A stretch of 6,447 nt of DNA from Paludibacter sp. (GTDB taxonomy: Bacteria; Bacteroidota; Bacteroidia; Bacteroidales; Paludibacteraceae). The position numbers and the translations under genes are program-made. This document shows, in pieces, positions 1-5,554 of the stretch (position 1 is its first letter; each line of letters opens with the position of its first letter). The DNA is taken from the NCBI GenBank assembly GCA_028748945.1, contig JAQTOL010000190.1:1-6447 (forward strand). The letters run 5' to 3'. The notes under the pieces are model-generated. The model was not told the origin of the DNA and ran no database searches. It saw only the letters and a program-made list of their open reading frames with translations.

Positions 1-1
1 T

Positions 2-1138
2 GAACAGGCAGGGCCACACAAACAACTTTATTTCGATCCATCAAAGACCAAAGCGGCCATTGTTACCTGTGGCGGATTATGTCCGGGTTTAAACGATGTA
101 ATCCGAAGTCTTGTCAACGAACTTCATTACAGGTATAAAGTGAAAAAGGTGATTGGGATACAATATGGTTACGAAGGATTAATTTCAAGCTACAACCATC
201 CGTTTATAAATCTTACTACTGAAAGAGTAGATACTATTCATCTTTTTGGCGGATCGATTCTGGGATCATCGCGTGGAAATCAGGATGTAGGTGAGATGGT
301 TGACAGACTTGTAGAGCAGAATGTGAATATGTTATTTTGTATTGGTGGTGATGGAACTTTAAGGGGAGCACATGCTATTCATGAAGAAATTCAACGGCGT
401 AATTTGAAAATTTCAATTGCCGGCATTCCAAAAACCATTGACAATGATATAAATCTCATTGATAAATCTTTTGGATTTGAGACTGCTTTCAGCATTGCCA
501 ATGATATTCTTCGATATTCACATAACGAAGCAAAGGGAGCTTATAATGGTATTGCCATTTTAAAACTTATGGGGCGTAATTCAGGATTTATTGCAGCTTA
601 TGCGGCTCTTTCCCAGCAAGAAGCCAATTTTGTACTTGTTCCTGAAATGGATTTTGATTTTTACGGACCAAAAGGTCTTTTGGCTGCTTTACGGAAACGA
701 CTCGATGAGCGGCATCATGCCCTTATTGTTGTTGCGGAAGGTGCCGGGCAGAATTTCTTTACTGATGAATCCAAAGATACGGATGCTTCGGGAAACATTA
801 AAAATAAAGATATCGGTTTGTATTTAAAAGAAAAAATTACGGAAGAATTTCGGGCTGAGAATTATCCATTCTCACTGAAATATATAGATCCTAGTTACAT
901 TATTCGAAGTGCTCCAGCCAATGCTAACGATAGTAAATTCTGTGGATTGTTGGCTCACAATGCTGTTCATGCTGCGATGGCAGGTAAAACAGATTTTGTT
1001 GTGGGACATTGGAATCATACATTTACGATTCTACCTATTCCAATGGCCGTGTTAAAACAAAAGAAAATAAAACTGGAAAGTGAATTGTGGTGGAATGTCC
1101 TGGAGACAACCGGGCAACCGGCACTAATGAAAAATTAA
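2..1138 (+). CDS. pfkA: ATP-dependent 6-phosphofructokinase, long (plant/trypanosome-like) type, 5'-truncated
   Basis: Phosphorylates fructose 6-phosphate to fructose 1,6-bisphosphate, the committed step of glycolysis, in the cytoplasm. The frame is open to the window edge. A GTG at 140 could be read as a start, but the 46 codons before it encode conserved family sequence (FDPSKTKAAIVTCGGLCPGL), so the true start lies upstream. Of the protein, 378 residues are visible; from the usual length of this group, several dozen are missing. Numbered from the window edge, the motifs are GGDGT at 115-119, PKTIDNDI at 143-150 with the catalytic-base Asp at 147, MGRNSG at 190-195 for sugar-phosphate binding, and AEGAG at 245-249. 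Gly118 corresponds to E. coli Gly104; PPi-dependent enzymes have Asp there, so ATP is the likely phosphoryl donor. Lys144, where E. coli has Gly124, is typical of PPi enzymes but also of plant and trypanosome ATP enzymes. The YIDPSYIIRSAPANANDS segment is characteristic of this long clade. No clear terminator follows. The family call is firm; donor choice is inferred from residues. Confidence 0.95.
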   Translation, partial: EQAGPHKQLYFDPSKTKAAIVTCGGLCPGLNDVIRSLVNELHYRYKVKKVIGIQYGYEGLISSYNHPFINLTTERVDTIHLFGGSILGSSRGNQDVGEMVDRLVEQNVNMLFCIGGDGTLRGAHAIHEEIQRRNLKISIAGIPKTIDNDINLIDKSFGFETAFSIANDILRYSHNEAKGAYNGIAILKLMGRNSGFIAAYAALSQQEANFVLVPEMDFDFYGPKGLLAALRKRLDERHHALIVVAEGAGQNFFTDESKDTDASGNIKNKDIGLYLKEKITEEFRAENYPFSLKYIDPSYIIRSAPANANDSKFCGLLAHNAVHAAMAGKTDFVVGHWNHTFTILPIPMAVLKQKKIKLESELWWNVLETTGQPALMKN

Positions 1139-1294
1139 TTTCATATTCGAATTTCATGTGAAATAAACTGTATAATAAGTCGTAAAGGTCATTGATTAAG
1201 TATAAAAGAAATAAGGATTAAGAACCAGTACCGTGTTTTGCTTGTTGTTATATTCAGAAGTTATAATCAGGATAAACCCATTAAATTTTGAACA

Positions 1295-1684
1295 ATGAAT
1301 TACTACATGAACAAAACAGTGTCTGCTGACTTTGAGCAAACTGTACAAAAAGTGATTGATGCACTGAAAACAGAAGGTTTCGGAGTGCTTTCAGAGATAA
1401 ATATTGATGAAAAGCTAAAAGAAAAGCTGGGAGTTGATTTTAGGAAATATAAAATCTTGGGCGCTTGTAATCCGGCTTATGCTTATAAAGCACTTCAATT
1501 GGAAGATAAAATTGGCGTCATGCTGCCATGTAATGTGATTATTCAGGAGACAAAAGATGGTTCTGTCGAAGTTTCTGCAGTAAATCCAATGAGTTCTATG
1601 TCCGGGGTGAATAATCCAAAGTTAATGGACATTGCCGGTGAAATACAGTCAAAATTGAGAGCGGTTATTGACAAACTGAATTGA
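1295..1684 (+). CDS. DUF302 domain protein
   Basis: A 129-residue protein that is essentially one DUF302 domain, a small alpha/beta fold of unknown biochemical function found in many bacteria and archaea. The family signature is clear: VDFRKYKILGACNP at 47-60, then AYKALQLEDKIGVMLPCNVI at 63-82. The conserved cysteines are Cys58 (in CNP) and Cys79 (in PCN). The N-terminal part (KVIDALKTEGFGVLSEINI, 19-37) matches the usual helix and first strand. The ATG at 1295 is preferred over that at 1307 because family members normally begin with a few residues such as M-x-Y-Y before the first strand. There is no signal peptide or membrane segment, so it should be cytoplasmic. It is probably a single-gene unit: a 156-base gap separates it from the PFK gene and a strong terminator follows. 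Conserved cysteines have prompted ideas of redox or metal binding in the family, but nothing here proves this. Confidence 0.93.
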   Translation: MNYYMNKTVSADFEQTVQKVIDALKTEGFGVLSEINIDEKLKEKLGVDFRKYKILGACNPAYAYKALQLEDKIGVMLPCNVIIQETKDGSVEVSAVNPMSSMSGVNNPKLMDIAGEIQSKLRAVIDKLN

Positions 1685-1738
1685 AAAACTATTATTACGA
1701 AGAGAGATTATCTTTAAAAAATGATGATCAGCTTAATT

Positions 1739-1784
1739 AATCAATCGGTGCTTCTGACTTGTCGGAAGCACCGATTGATTTTTT
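1739..1784 (+). terminator. Intrinsic terminator of the DUF302 gene
   Basis: A perfect inverted repeat: left arm 1739-1754 (AATCAATCGGTGCTTC) and right arm 1765-1780 (GAAGCACCGATTGATT). A 10-base loop lies between them, and its edges can add a few more pairs. A run of six T spans 1779-1784. It sits about 55 bases after the DUF302 stop. The A/T-rich stem base (AATCAAT/ATTGATT) gives few Ts on the other strand, so it is best read as a plus-strand terminator. Confidence 0.9.
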
Positions 1785-1795
1785 GTTGTATCTGT

Positions 1796-1832
1796 GAATT
1801 ATATAACTTATTGTCAGAATTGTATAACTTTT
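1796..1832. repeat. Two tandem 21-bp-period direct repeats upstream of the lipoprotein gene
   Basis: GAATTATATAACTTAT at 1796-1811 is repeated as GAATTGTATAACTTTT at 1817-1832. They agree at 14 of 16 positions and their starts are 21 bases apart, two turns of the helix. A weaker look-alike (TAATTAGTTGACCTTT) begins at 1841. The pair lies between the terminator of the DUF302 gene and the start of the small lipoprotein gene at 1873, where a regulator site or promoter element would be expected. The TAACTT cores also resemble the Bacteroidota -7 element (TAnnTTTG), so these could be duplicated promoter elements rather than an operator. The repeat is seen directly; its role is inference. Confidence 0.5.
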
Positions 1833-1872
1833 AAGTCCCGTAATTAGTTGACCTTTGTATAAAATAAATAAA

Positions 1873-2106
1873 ATGATAAAGAATCGAATTATTTTAGCAA
1901 TTGTAATTTTTACTTTGGTGATTTTTAGTTTTTCATCCTGCGCTGTCAGAGTGCATGATAGCGGAAGACGGGTCGGATGGTTTAGGATGCATGAAAATCA
2001 TGAACCCAGAGGGCGAAGTGTAATAATTATTAAAAAGAATAATGAAGGACATCATTCTTCATCAAATAAGGTGAAGATAAAAGTGAAAGCAAAACACCAT
2101 CGCTAA
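1873..2106 (+). CDS. Small His-rich basic lipoprotein, hypothetical
   Basis: A 77-residue protein from the ATG at 1873. A TTG at 1855 in the same frame would add six residues, but it lies inside a promoter-like GACCTTTG and is less likely. The N-terminus is a lipoprotein signal peptide: charged MIKNR, a hydrophobic stretch IILAIVIFTLVIFSF (6-20), then a relaxed Bacteroidota lipobox FSSC with the lipidated Cys at 23. The mature part is only about 55 residues. It is strongly basic, contains seven His and many Lys/Arg, and ends in KVKIKVKAKHHR. The segment RRVGWFRMHENHEPRGR is followed by a strand-like SVIIIKK. It should be anchored in the envelope by its lipid. No catalytic domain is visible and I do not recognise a named family. 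Metal or anionic-polymer binding is possible from composition only. Confidence 0.75.
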   Translation: MIKNRIILAIVIFTLVIFSFSSCAVRVHDSGRRVGWFRMHENHEPRGRSVIIIKKNNEGHHSSSNKVKIKVKAKHHR

Positions 2107-2116
2107 AAGGAATTGG

Positions 2117-2152
2117 GTTTAAAATATAGCAACACTTGCTGATTTAAACTTT
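2117..2152 (+). terminator. Possible weak terminator hairpin after the lipoprotein gene
   Basis: GTTTAAA at 2117-2123 pairs with TTTAAAC at 2143-2149. An inner stem AGCAA/TTGCT (2128-2132 with 2136-2140) closes on a 3-base loop. Only a short T run (2150-2152) follows and the two stems are separated by an internal loop, so this is a weak candidate. Its position 11 bases after the lipoprotein stop supports a terminator role. Confidence 0.35.
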
Positions 2153-2615
2153 ACATACTATTTGAAATTTTGCGGGCAATGAATTCATTGAAATTATTTA
2201 ATTTATTTCAAGTATTAAGTAACAATTGAGAATATAATTTTATTAACTTTGTAGGATTAAAAACCTGATTGTTTCATGAACACTCATTTGATTATTACTT
2301 AGCAAATTATAGAACAGTTATTCCTGATAAAAAATGATTATTTAATTATTTTTGTTTCTTTGAATTCCTGAATTATTTTACGTGAAGAAGAAATGTGTAA
2401 TCGTGACAGTTTAATATTAAAATACTTAATAGAAGACTGTTTGAGATAAAAAATTATTAACAGGTAGGGTCAAACCGGAAATAGTAGCATATCTATGAAA
2501 TTGTGGTACGATTAATGCTGAAATACAAAAAAATAGTACTGTTTTAGAAGAATATAAATATTATTCTCAATATAAAACATTTAATCGTTTTTATCGTTAG
2601 ATTTATATAGGATAT
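2153..2615. other. AT-rich intergenic stretch without a recognisable gene
   Basis: No ORF here looks real on either strand; the longest plus-strand ATG frame I noted encodes only 18 residues (2393-2449). Two perfect matches to the Bacteroidota -7 promoter element occur on the plus strand: TAACTTTG at 2244-2251 and TATTTTTG at 2347-2354. The first has a TTG only 15 bases upstream, shorter than usual, and the second has a CTG 20 bases upstream. In DNA this AT-rich such matches arise by chance, so neither is claimed as a promoter. The length leaves room for a long 5' leader or small RNA for the gene at 2616, but I see no recognisable structure. Confidence 0.5.
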
Positions 2616-3080
2616 ATGTTTAGTAACAATTTAAATATTAAGGGTATGAAAACAAGAAATCAATTAAAGATTTTCAATAAGACAAGTATTGATTTTCTTA
2701 AAAAGATATACATTGGTATGTCTTATGTTTTTACACAAAATAGTTGGAAATCGGCCAGAGCAGGGAATTATTGGGATTCCAGGATTTTTGGTATTCCGGA
2801 TGCTCAATTTAAGCGTATTGGAAATGAATTGAAAATATTTAAAGTTCCAAGCATTGCAGGTTTAAAAATAACTTATTATAAATGTATAGCATTTGTTTTT
2901 GACAAAAATCATCTGGTACATCAAATTGCATCCGGATCGGAAGAAAATTTCTTATTAAGGGATTTGTCTTCGAGTGCTCAAAACTCCAATGAAAAGGAAC
3001 TGAAGATATTCAAGTTTCTGAACATAGATAAACTTGAGAAATTGAGTTTCAAGAAAAAAACTGAACGATTAAAAGATTAG
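2616..3080 (+). CDS. Hypothetical Lys-rich protein with a three-fold LKIF motif
   Basis: A 154-residue protein I do not recognise. An in-frame TAG at 2598 closes the frame upstream. ATG 2616 is the first start, and ATG 2646 (residue 11, MKTRNQLK) is an alternative. It has about 28 Lys/Arg against 14 Asp/Glu, so it is strongly basic. There is no signal peptide, lipobox or membrane helix. A motif of the form [NK][QE]LKIF[NK]xx[SN]I[DA]xL occurs at residues 15-28, 70-83 and 127-140. After the first two copies a similar strand also recurs (YVFTQN at 37-42, FVFDKN at 93-98), suggesting an internal duplication with the third copy cut short by the stop. The middle (IAFVFDKNHLVHQI) resembles beta-strand pairs of small alpha/beta domains, but no family can be assigned. 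The next gene converges from the other strand. It could also be a decayed remnant of a longer gene. Confidence 0.6.
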   Translation: MFSNNLNIKGMKTRNQLKIFNKTSIDFLKKIYIGMSYVFTQNSWKSARAGNYWDSRIFGIPDAQFKRIGNELKIFKVPSIAGLKITYYKCIAFVFDKNHLVHQIASGSEENFLLRDLSSSAQNSNEKELKIFKFLNIDKLEKLSFKKKTERLKD

Positions 3081-3224
3081 TCAGCGTGTTCAATAGGTTC
3101 CGTCTTGGATTAGTGTTTGAAAGATTTCCTGTCAGATATGGTTTTTGTGTGTCTTTAAGTTCATAAAAAACAAACCGTATTTGGTTCAAATTTGATAAAT
3201 GCAAGGTATTGAATTTGTGCTGAA

Positions 3225-3683
3225 TCAATGCGGAATTAAACCAAAGATTTTCTTCATTCCATAATGGAATCTATGTATACCTTCGGGTTGTGTAAACATG
3301 AAAATACAGTGTTTGTAAACCAGATGGATATTATTTTTACGACATAAGTCTAACGCTTCTGGAGTTTCTGATTTTTGTTGTATCCAGATATTTTGAATTC
3401 CTTTTTCGACGGCTTGCTGAATAACAGAAGTAGTCTGTAAGGGTGATGTCAGAACCAATAAATTGTTTATACCCACCGGAAGGTCTGCTGTAGTTTTGAA
3501 TTCATTCCGTTCTGAATTATTTTCTTTAAAATTTGGATTGATCGAAAATACCTTGTAATTTTTCGAACGAAGATGAGCGATGGCCGATGCACTGAAGCTT
3601 TTTTCATTACGCGATGCTCCTGCTACAGCAATGGTTTTACAATCCAAAAAATTATCGATGTCTTGCTTTGTAATTTTTTCCAT
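3225..3683 (-). CDS. CoA-binding Rossmann-fold protein (YccU-like)
   Basis: A 152-residue single-domain protein of the CoA_binding_2 family, related to the CoA-binding domain of succinyl-CoA synthetases and to E. coli YccU. The fold is visible in order: first strand and nucleotide loop TIAVAGASRNEKSFS (17-31), second strand KVFSINPN (44-51), the LLVLTSP strand (75-81), NIWIQQKSETPEA (98-110), and a C-terminal LVYKHCIFMF (121-130). The last matches the conserved end with its cysteine (Cys126). Length is normal for the family. It is predicted to be cytoplasmic and to bind CoA or an acyl-CoA; the cellular role is unknown. The ATG at 3683 is the natural start, directly before the first helix. It converges with the hypothetical gene ending at 3080. 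A 390-base gap separates it from the next minus-strand gene, so it is probably its own transcription unit. Confidence 0.92.
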   Translation of the reverse strand: MEKITKQDIDNFLDCKTIAVAGASRNEKSFSASAIAHLRSKNYKVFSINPNFKENNSERNEFKTTADLPVGINNLLVLTSPLQTTSVIQQAVEKGIQNIWIQQKSETPEALDLCRKNNIHLVYKHCIFMFTQPEGIHRFHYGMKKIFGLIPH

Positions 3684-4073
3684 ACTATTTATTGTAGATT
3701 AAATTGTTTGTATAGAGAAATCAGATCATTTTACTTTCTTTTCCCCAATAATCTTAATATACCTGACTAGTAAATTTTTAAAGTCCGGATAAAGCGAAAG
3801 AGTCCGGAGGCTGGCTTCTTTTTTATCTTCGGGGTTTATCTAGTTCCGCATCTTTGTTTTGATTATTTTCCACTCCTTTTTCATCCCACAAACATACAAA
3901 AAACATGAAACATCTGGTGCATTTTTACCAATAAATTTATAACCTATCTGAAATAATACAGATATAATATTATAAACCCGTCTCTGCGCTATTGCAGAGA
4001 CGGGTTTATAAAAGTTTCCTGTAAACGGTTCGTAAAATCAGAATTTTAATTTTCTTTCAAATGTATATTTCTA
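3684..4073. other. Intergenic region: hairpins, a -7-like site and a possible broken small ORF
   Basis: This gap between two minus-strand genes holds several signals. A long palindrome at 3970-4011 is listed separately. A minus-strand frame runs from an ATG at 3884 to a TGA at 3726-3728 but is interrupted by an in-frame TAG after 14 codons. The part after the TAG reads like protein (LRTLSLYPDF, then VRYIKIIGEKK), yet 37 open codons are not statistically convincing. A perfect minus-strand TATGTTTG (3889-3896) lies just before that ATG but has no good TTG partner. A plus-strand hairpin (3797-3807 with 3811-3821, one mismatch) is followed by Ts, but no plus-strand gene precedes it. No complete gene is supported here. 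Confidence 0.45.
3970..4011. repeat. Perfect 18-bp inverted repeat; probable terminator or dispersed palindromic element
   Basis: The left arm 3970-3987 (TTATAAACCCGTCTCTGC) is exactly complementary to the right arm 3994-4011, with a 6-base loop GCTATT. It lies 62 bases beyond the stop of the minus-strand NAD(P)-binding protein, so it could end the methyltransferase/SDR transcript. The GC-rich core (CCCGTCTCTGC) capped by AAA/TTT at the stem base suits a bidirectional terminator, although neither side has a clean T run after the stem. The GAGACGGG core also resembles GAGACG-type palindromes dispersed in some Bacteroidota genomes; that resemblance is from memory. The hairpin itself is certain. 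Confidence 0.75.
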
Positions 4074-4706
4074 TCACTCAAAGAGCCAGACGCTTTTATT
4101 TACATATTGATTGTCGCTAAGTTGTAGCAGCATAAATGCAGCTACACTGGCACGCGAAATGCCTGAATTTCCTTTCATGCTAAATTTTTCATTTCCATGT
4201 TTCAAATCTCCTTTTTGAGGACCATCGGTAAGCGAGCCGGGTCGCACAATCGTCCAATGCAGTGTGCTTTTTGAAATTCGTTGCTCGTTCGTGTTGTGAT
4301 CAGCTAATGGTACGCGCAAAAAAACTCCGGCAATAATAAACCGGATGGGTTGCGGCATATAATATAAACTTTCGCCTGCGCCAAAACTTGACAAATAAAT
4401 GAAGCGTGAAACACCGACTTGTTCCATGATGCTGACAATATTATCAATTCCGTTCATTATTTCCTCCGAATGATGGGTCAAAGAACTTCCTCCAAGAGCC
4501 GATATACAAGCATCTGAGCCTGTTATAACATCTTTAAGTTTTAGCTTCTCCGTCAGGTTGCCAACAACAATTTTAAGTTTAGGATGATCCAATAATATAG
4601 ATCCTGCTGTACGAATAAAAGCTATGACTTCGTCCCCGTTTGCCAATGCCTGTTCTACTAATAAGGAGCCAGTTTTACCATTTGCTCCAAAAATAACTAT
4701 TTTCAT
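4074..4706 (-). CDS. Atypical SDR, NAD(P)H-binding protein (NmrA/BLVRB-like)
   Basis: A 210-residue cytoplasmic Rossmann protein of the NAD(P)H-binding PF13460 type (atypical short-chain dehydrogenases). The glycine motif GANGKTG is at 7-13 right after the first strand. Arg32 at the end of the second strand suggests NADP(H) preference. DACISALGG (65-73) is the usual strand-4 region, YLSSFGAG (104-111) holds the Ser-Ser of the active-site region, and WTIVRPGSLTD (151-161) is the conserved substrate-side strand. ISRASVAAFML (183-193) matches the C-terminal helix typical of the family. The classical YxxxK pair is absent, as usual for atypical members. Substrate is unknown: relatives include flavin/biliverdin reductase-like enzymes and redox-sensing proteins. 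It starts 69 bases after the methyltransferase stop on the same strand, so the two may be co-transcribed. Confidence 0.9.
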   Translation of the reverse strand: MKIVIFGANGKTGSLLVEQALANGDEVIAFIRTAGSILLDHPKLKIVVGNLTEKLKLKDVITGSDACISALGGSSLTHHSEEIMNGIDNIVSIMEQVGVSRFIYLSSFGAGESLYYMPQPIRFIIAGVFLRVPLADHNTNEQRISKSTLHWTIVRPGSLTDGPQKGDLKHGNEKFSMKGNSGISRASVAAFMLLQLSDNQYVNKSVWLFE

Positions 4707-4775
4707 ACTGATTAAGTTGTTTGAAAAATTGAATGAAGAGCAGTTTTAAGTAGATAAAGAATTTCGGTAATTTAA

Positions 4776-5381
4776 TTATTTCTTTTCTGCTACTAATATA
4801 AATTGTTCATATTCAGCCATTATACCCGGAACACGTTCTCTTTTTAGAATATTATAGGTTTCAGCCGATTTGACTTCAAATCCGGCTTTATTGAATTGTT
4901 CCGATAGCTGATTGGTGTCAAAACCCGTGTGCGGAATTGGTTCAAAACGATGAAATGAACCATCTTCAAAACGAATATCACCTACAACAATTGTTGCTTT
5001 TTCATTGGTAATTTCATATAAATGATTCAACGCCTTGTCAATATCCGGAAGATGATGAAATGCCATGCATGAAAATACCAGATCGATATCCTTATTTTGA
5101 TAGTCAAATACTTCGCCGTGAACAATTTCTACATTTTCACTGCCGTTCAACTTTTGTTTTAATATGCCCAGCATGGCTTCGGAAGTGTCCTCAAAGACCA
5201 CGGATTTTACTTTTGGTAAAACCTGTAGACCGACTAAACCTGTTCCCGCACCAATTTCCAATGCTTTCCAATTGGATTGAGGTACAATATTTCTAAACAT
5301 AGCCTCGGCAAACTGATCTGTCATTTTCATTTTTTCCGGATTATCCCAATCCAACGCCTTCTGTGCAAATTTATCTTCCAT
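4776..5381 (-). CDS. Class I SAM-dependent methyltransferase
   Basis: A 201-residue soluble methyltransferase with the seven-strand Rossmann fold, transferring a methyl group from S-adenosylmethionine to an unknown acceptor. Motif I is LEIGAGTG (41-48). The acidic end of strand 2 is VVFED (61-65), with Glu64 or Asp65 expected to hold the ribose. NVEIVHGEVFDY (83-94) is the motif around the adenine, and IDLVFSCMAFHHL (99-111) is motif II with the post-motif FHHL common in small-molecule methyltransferases. The C-terminal half (FDTNQLSEQFNKAGFEV, 154-170) matches the usual strand 6/7 region. The N-terminal WDNPEKMKMTDQFAEAM is the cap helix region. ATG 5381 is the only sensible start. It leads a likely two-gene unit with the NAD(P)-binding protein. 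It also lies back-to-back with the DPP5-like gene across a 173-base divergent spacer. No substrate can be deduced. Confidence 0.92.
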   Translation of the reverse strand: MEDKFAQKALDWDNPEKMKMTDQFAEAMFRNIVPQSNWKALEIGAGTGLVGLQVLPKVKSVVFEDTSEAMLGILKQKLNGSENVEIVHGEVFDYQNKDIDLVFSCMAFHHLPDIDKALNHLYEITNEKATIVVGDIRFEDGSFHRFEPIPHTGFDTNQLSEQFNKAGFEVKSAETYNILKRERVPGIMAEYEQFILVAEKK

Positions 5382-5446
5382 AAAATTTATATTTTAGCTA
5401 TTGAACGATTAAAAAGCATGTTTGTTCGATAAGTAAATAAATCTTC

Positions 5447-5476
5447 TTGTATTTTCATACAAAAATCTTACTTTTG
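5447..5476 (+). promoter_or_regulatory. Bacteroidota-type promoter of the DPP5-like gene
   Basis: TTG at 5447-5449 and TACTTTTG at 5469-5476 are separated by 19 bases. This is a full match to the Bacteroidota sigma-ABfr consensus (-33 TTG, -7 TAnnTTTG). Transcription would begin near 5483, leaving a leader of about 70 bases before the ATG at 5555. It is the best promoter in the window. The divergent methyltransferase gene has no equally good match on its side. Confidence 0.75.
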
Positions 5477-5554
5477 TATTTCTTTAGGTTTAAAAAAATG
5501 CTTTCACGCGATGGTCGGCTGTTCCTAAGCCCGCTCTCGATAAAAAAATTAATC

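Noticed and set aside
140..142. GTG as the start of the phosphofructokinase gene
   Set aside because: The same frame is open to base 2 and encodes conserved PFK sequence including the CGGLCPGLN nucleotide-site loop, so the gene is truncated by the window edge.
591..827. Plus-strand ORF of 78 codons inside the PFK gene
   Set aside because: It lies fully inside a strongly supported gene in another frame and shows no domain.
1151..1164. ATTTC/GAAAT hairpin after the PFK stop
   Set aside because: It is a five-pair, nearly all A-T stem without a T run; not a credible terminator.
2393..2449. Small ORF of 18 codons in the AT-rich gap
   Set aside because: It is too short, with no start-site support or recognisable sequence.
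3166..3190. Minus-strand hairpin AACC/GGTT followed by a T run, as terminator of the CoA-binding gene
   Set aside because: The stem is only four to five pairs and the position could be chance; too weak to list.
3573..3770. Plus-strand ORF of 65 codons
   Set aside because: It overlaps the start of the CoA-binding gene antisense; the sequence is Cys/Phe-rich shadow translation with no family resemblance.
3797..3824. Plus-strand hairpin followed by six T, as an intrinsic terminator
   Set aside because: It has one mismatch, two G-T pairs and a 3-base loop. No plus-strand gene ends nearby, and it overlaps the possible broken small ORF.
5060..5296. Plus-strand ORF of 78 codons
   Set aside because: It is antisense to the methyltransferase motifs I and II and reads as a shadow.
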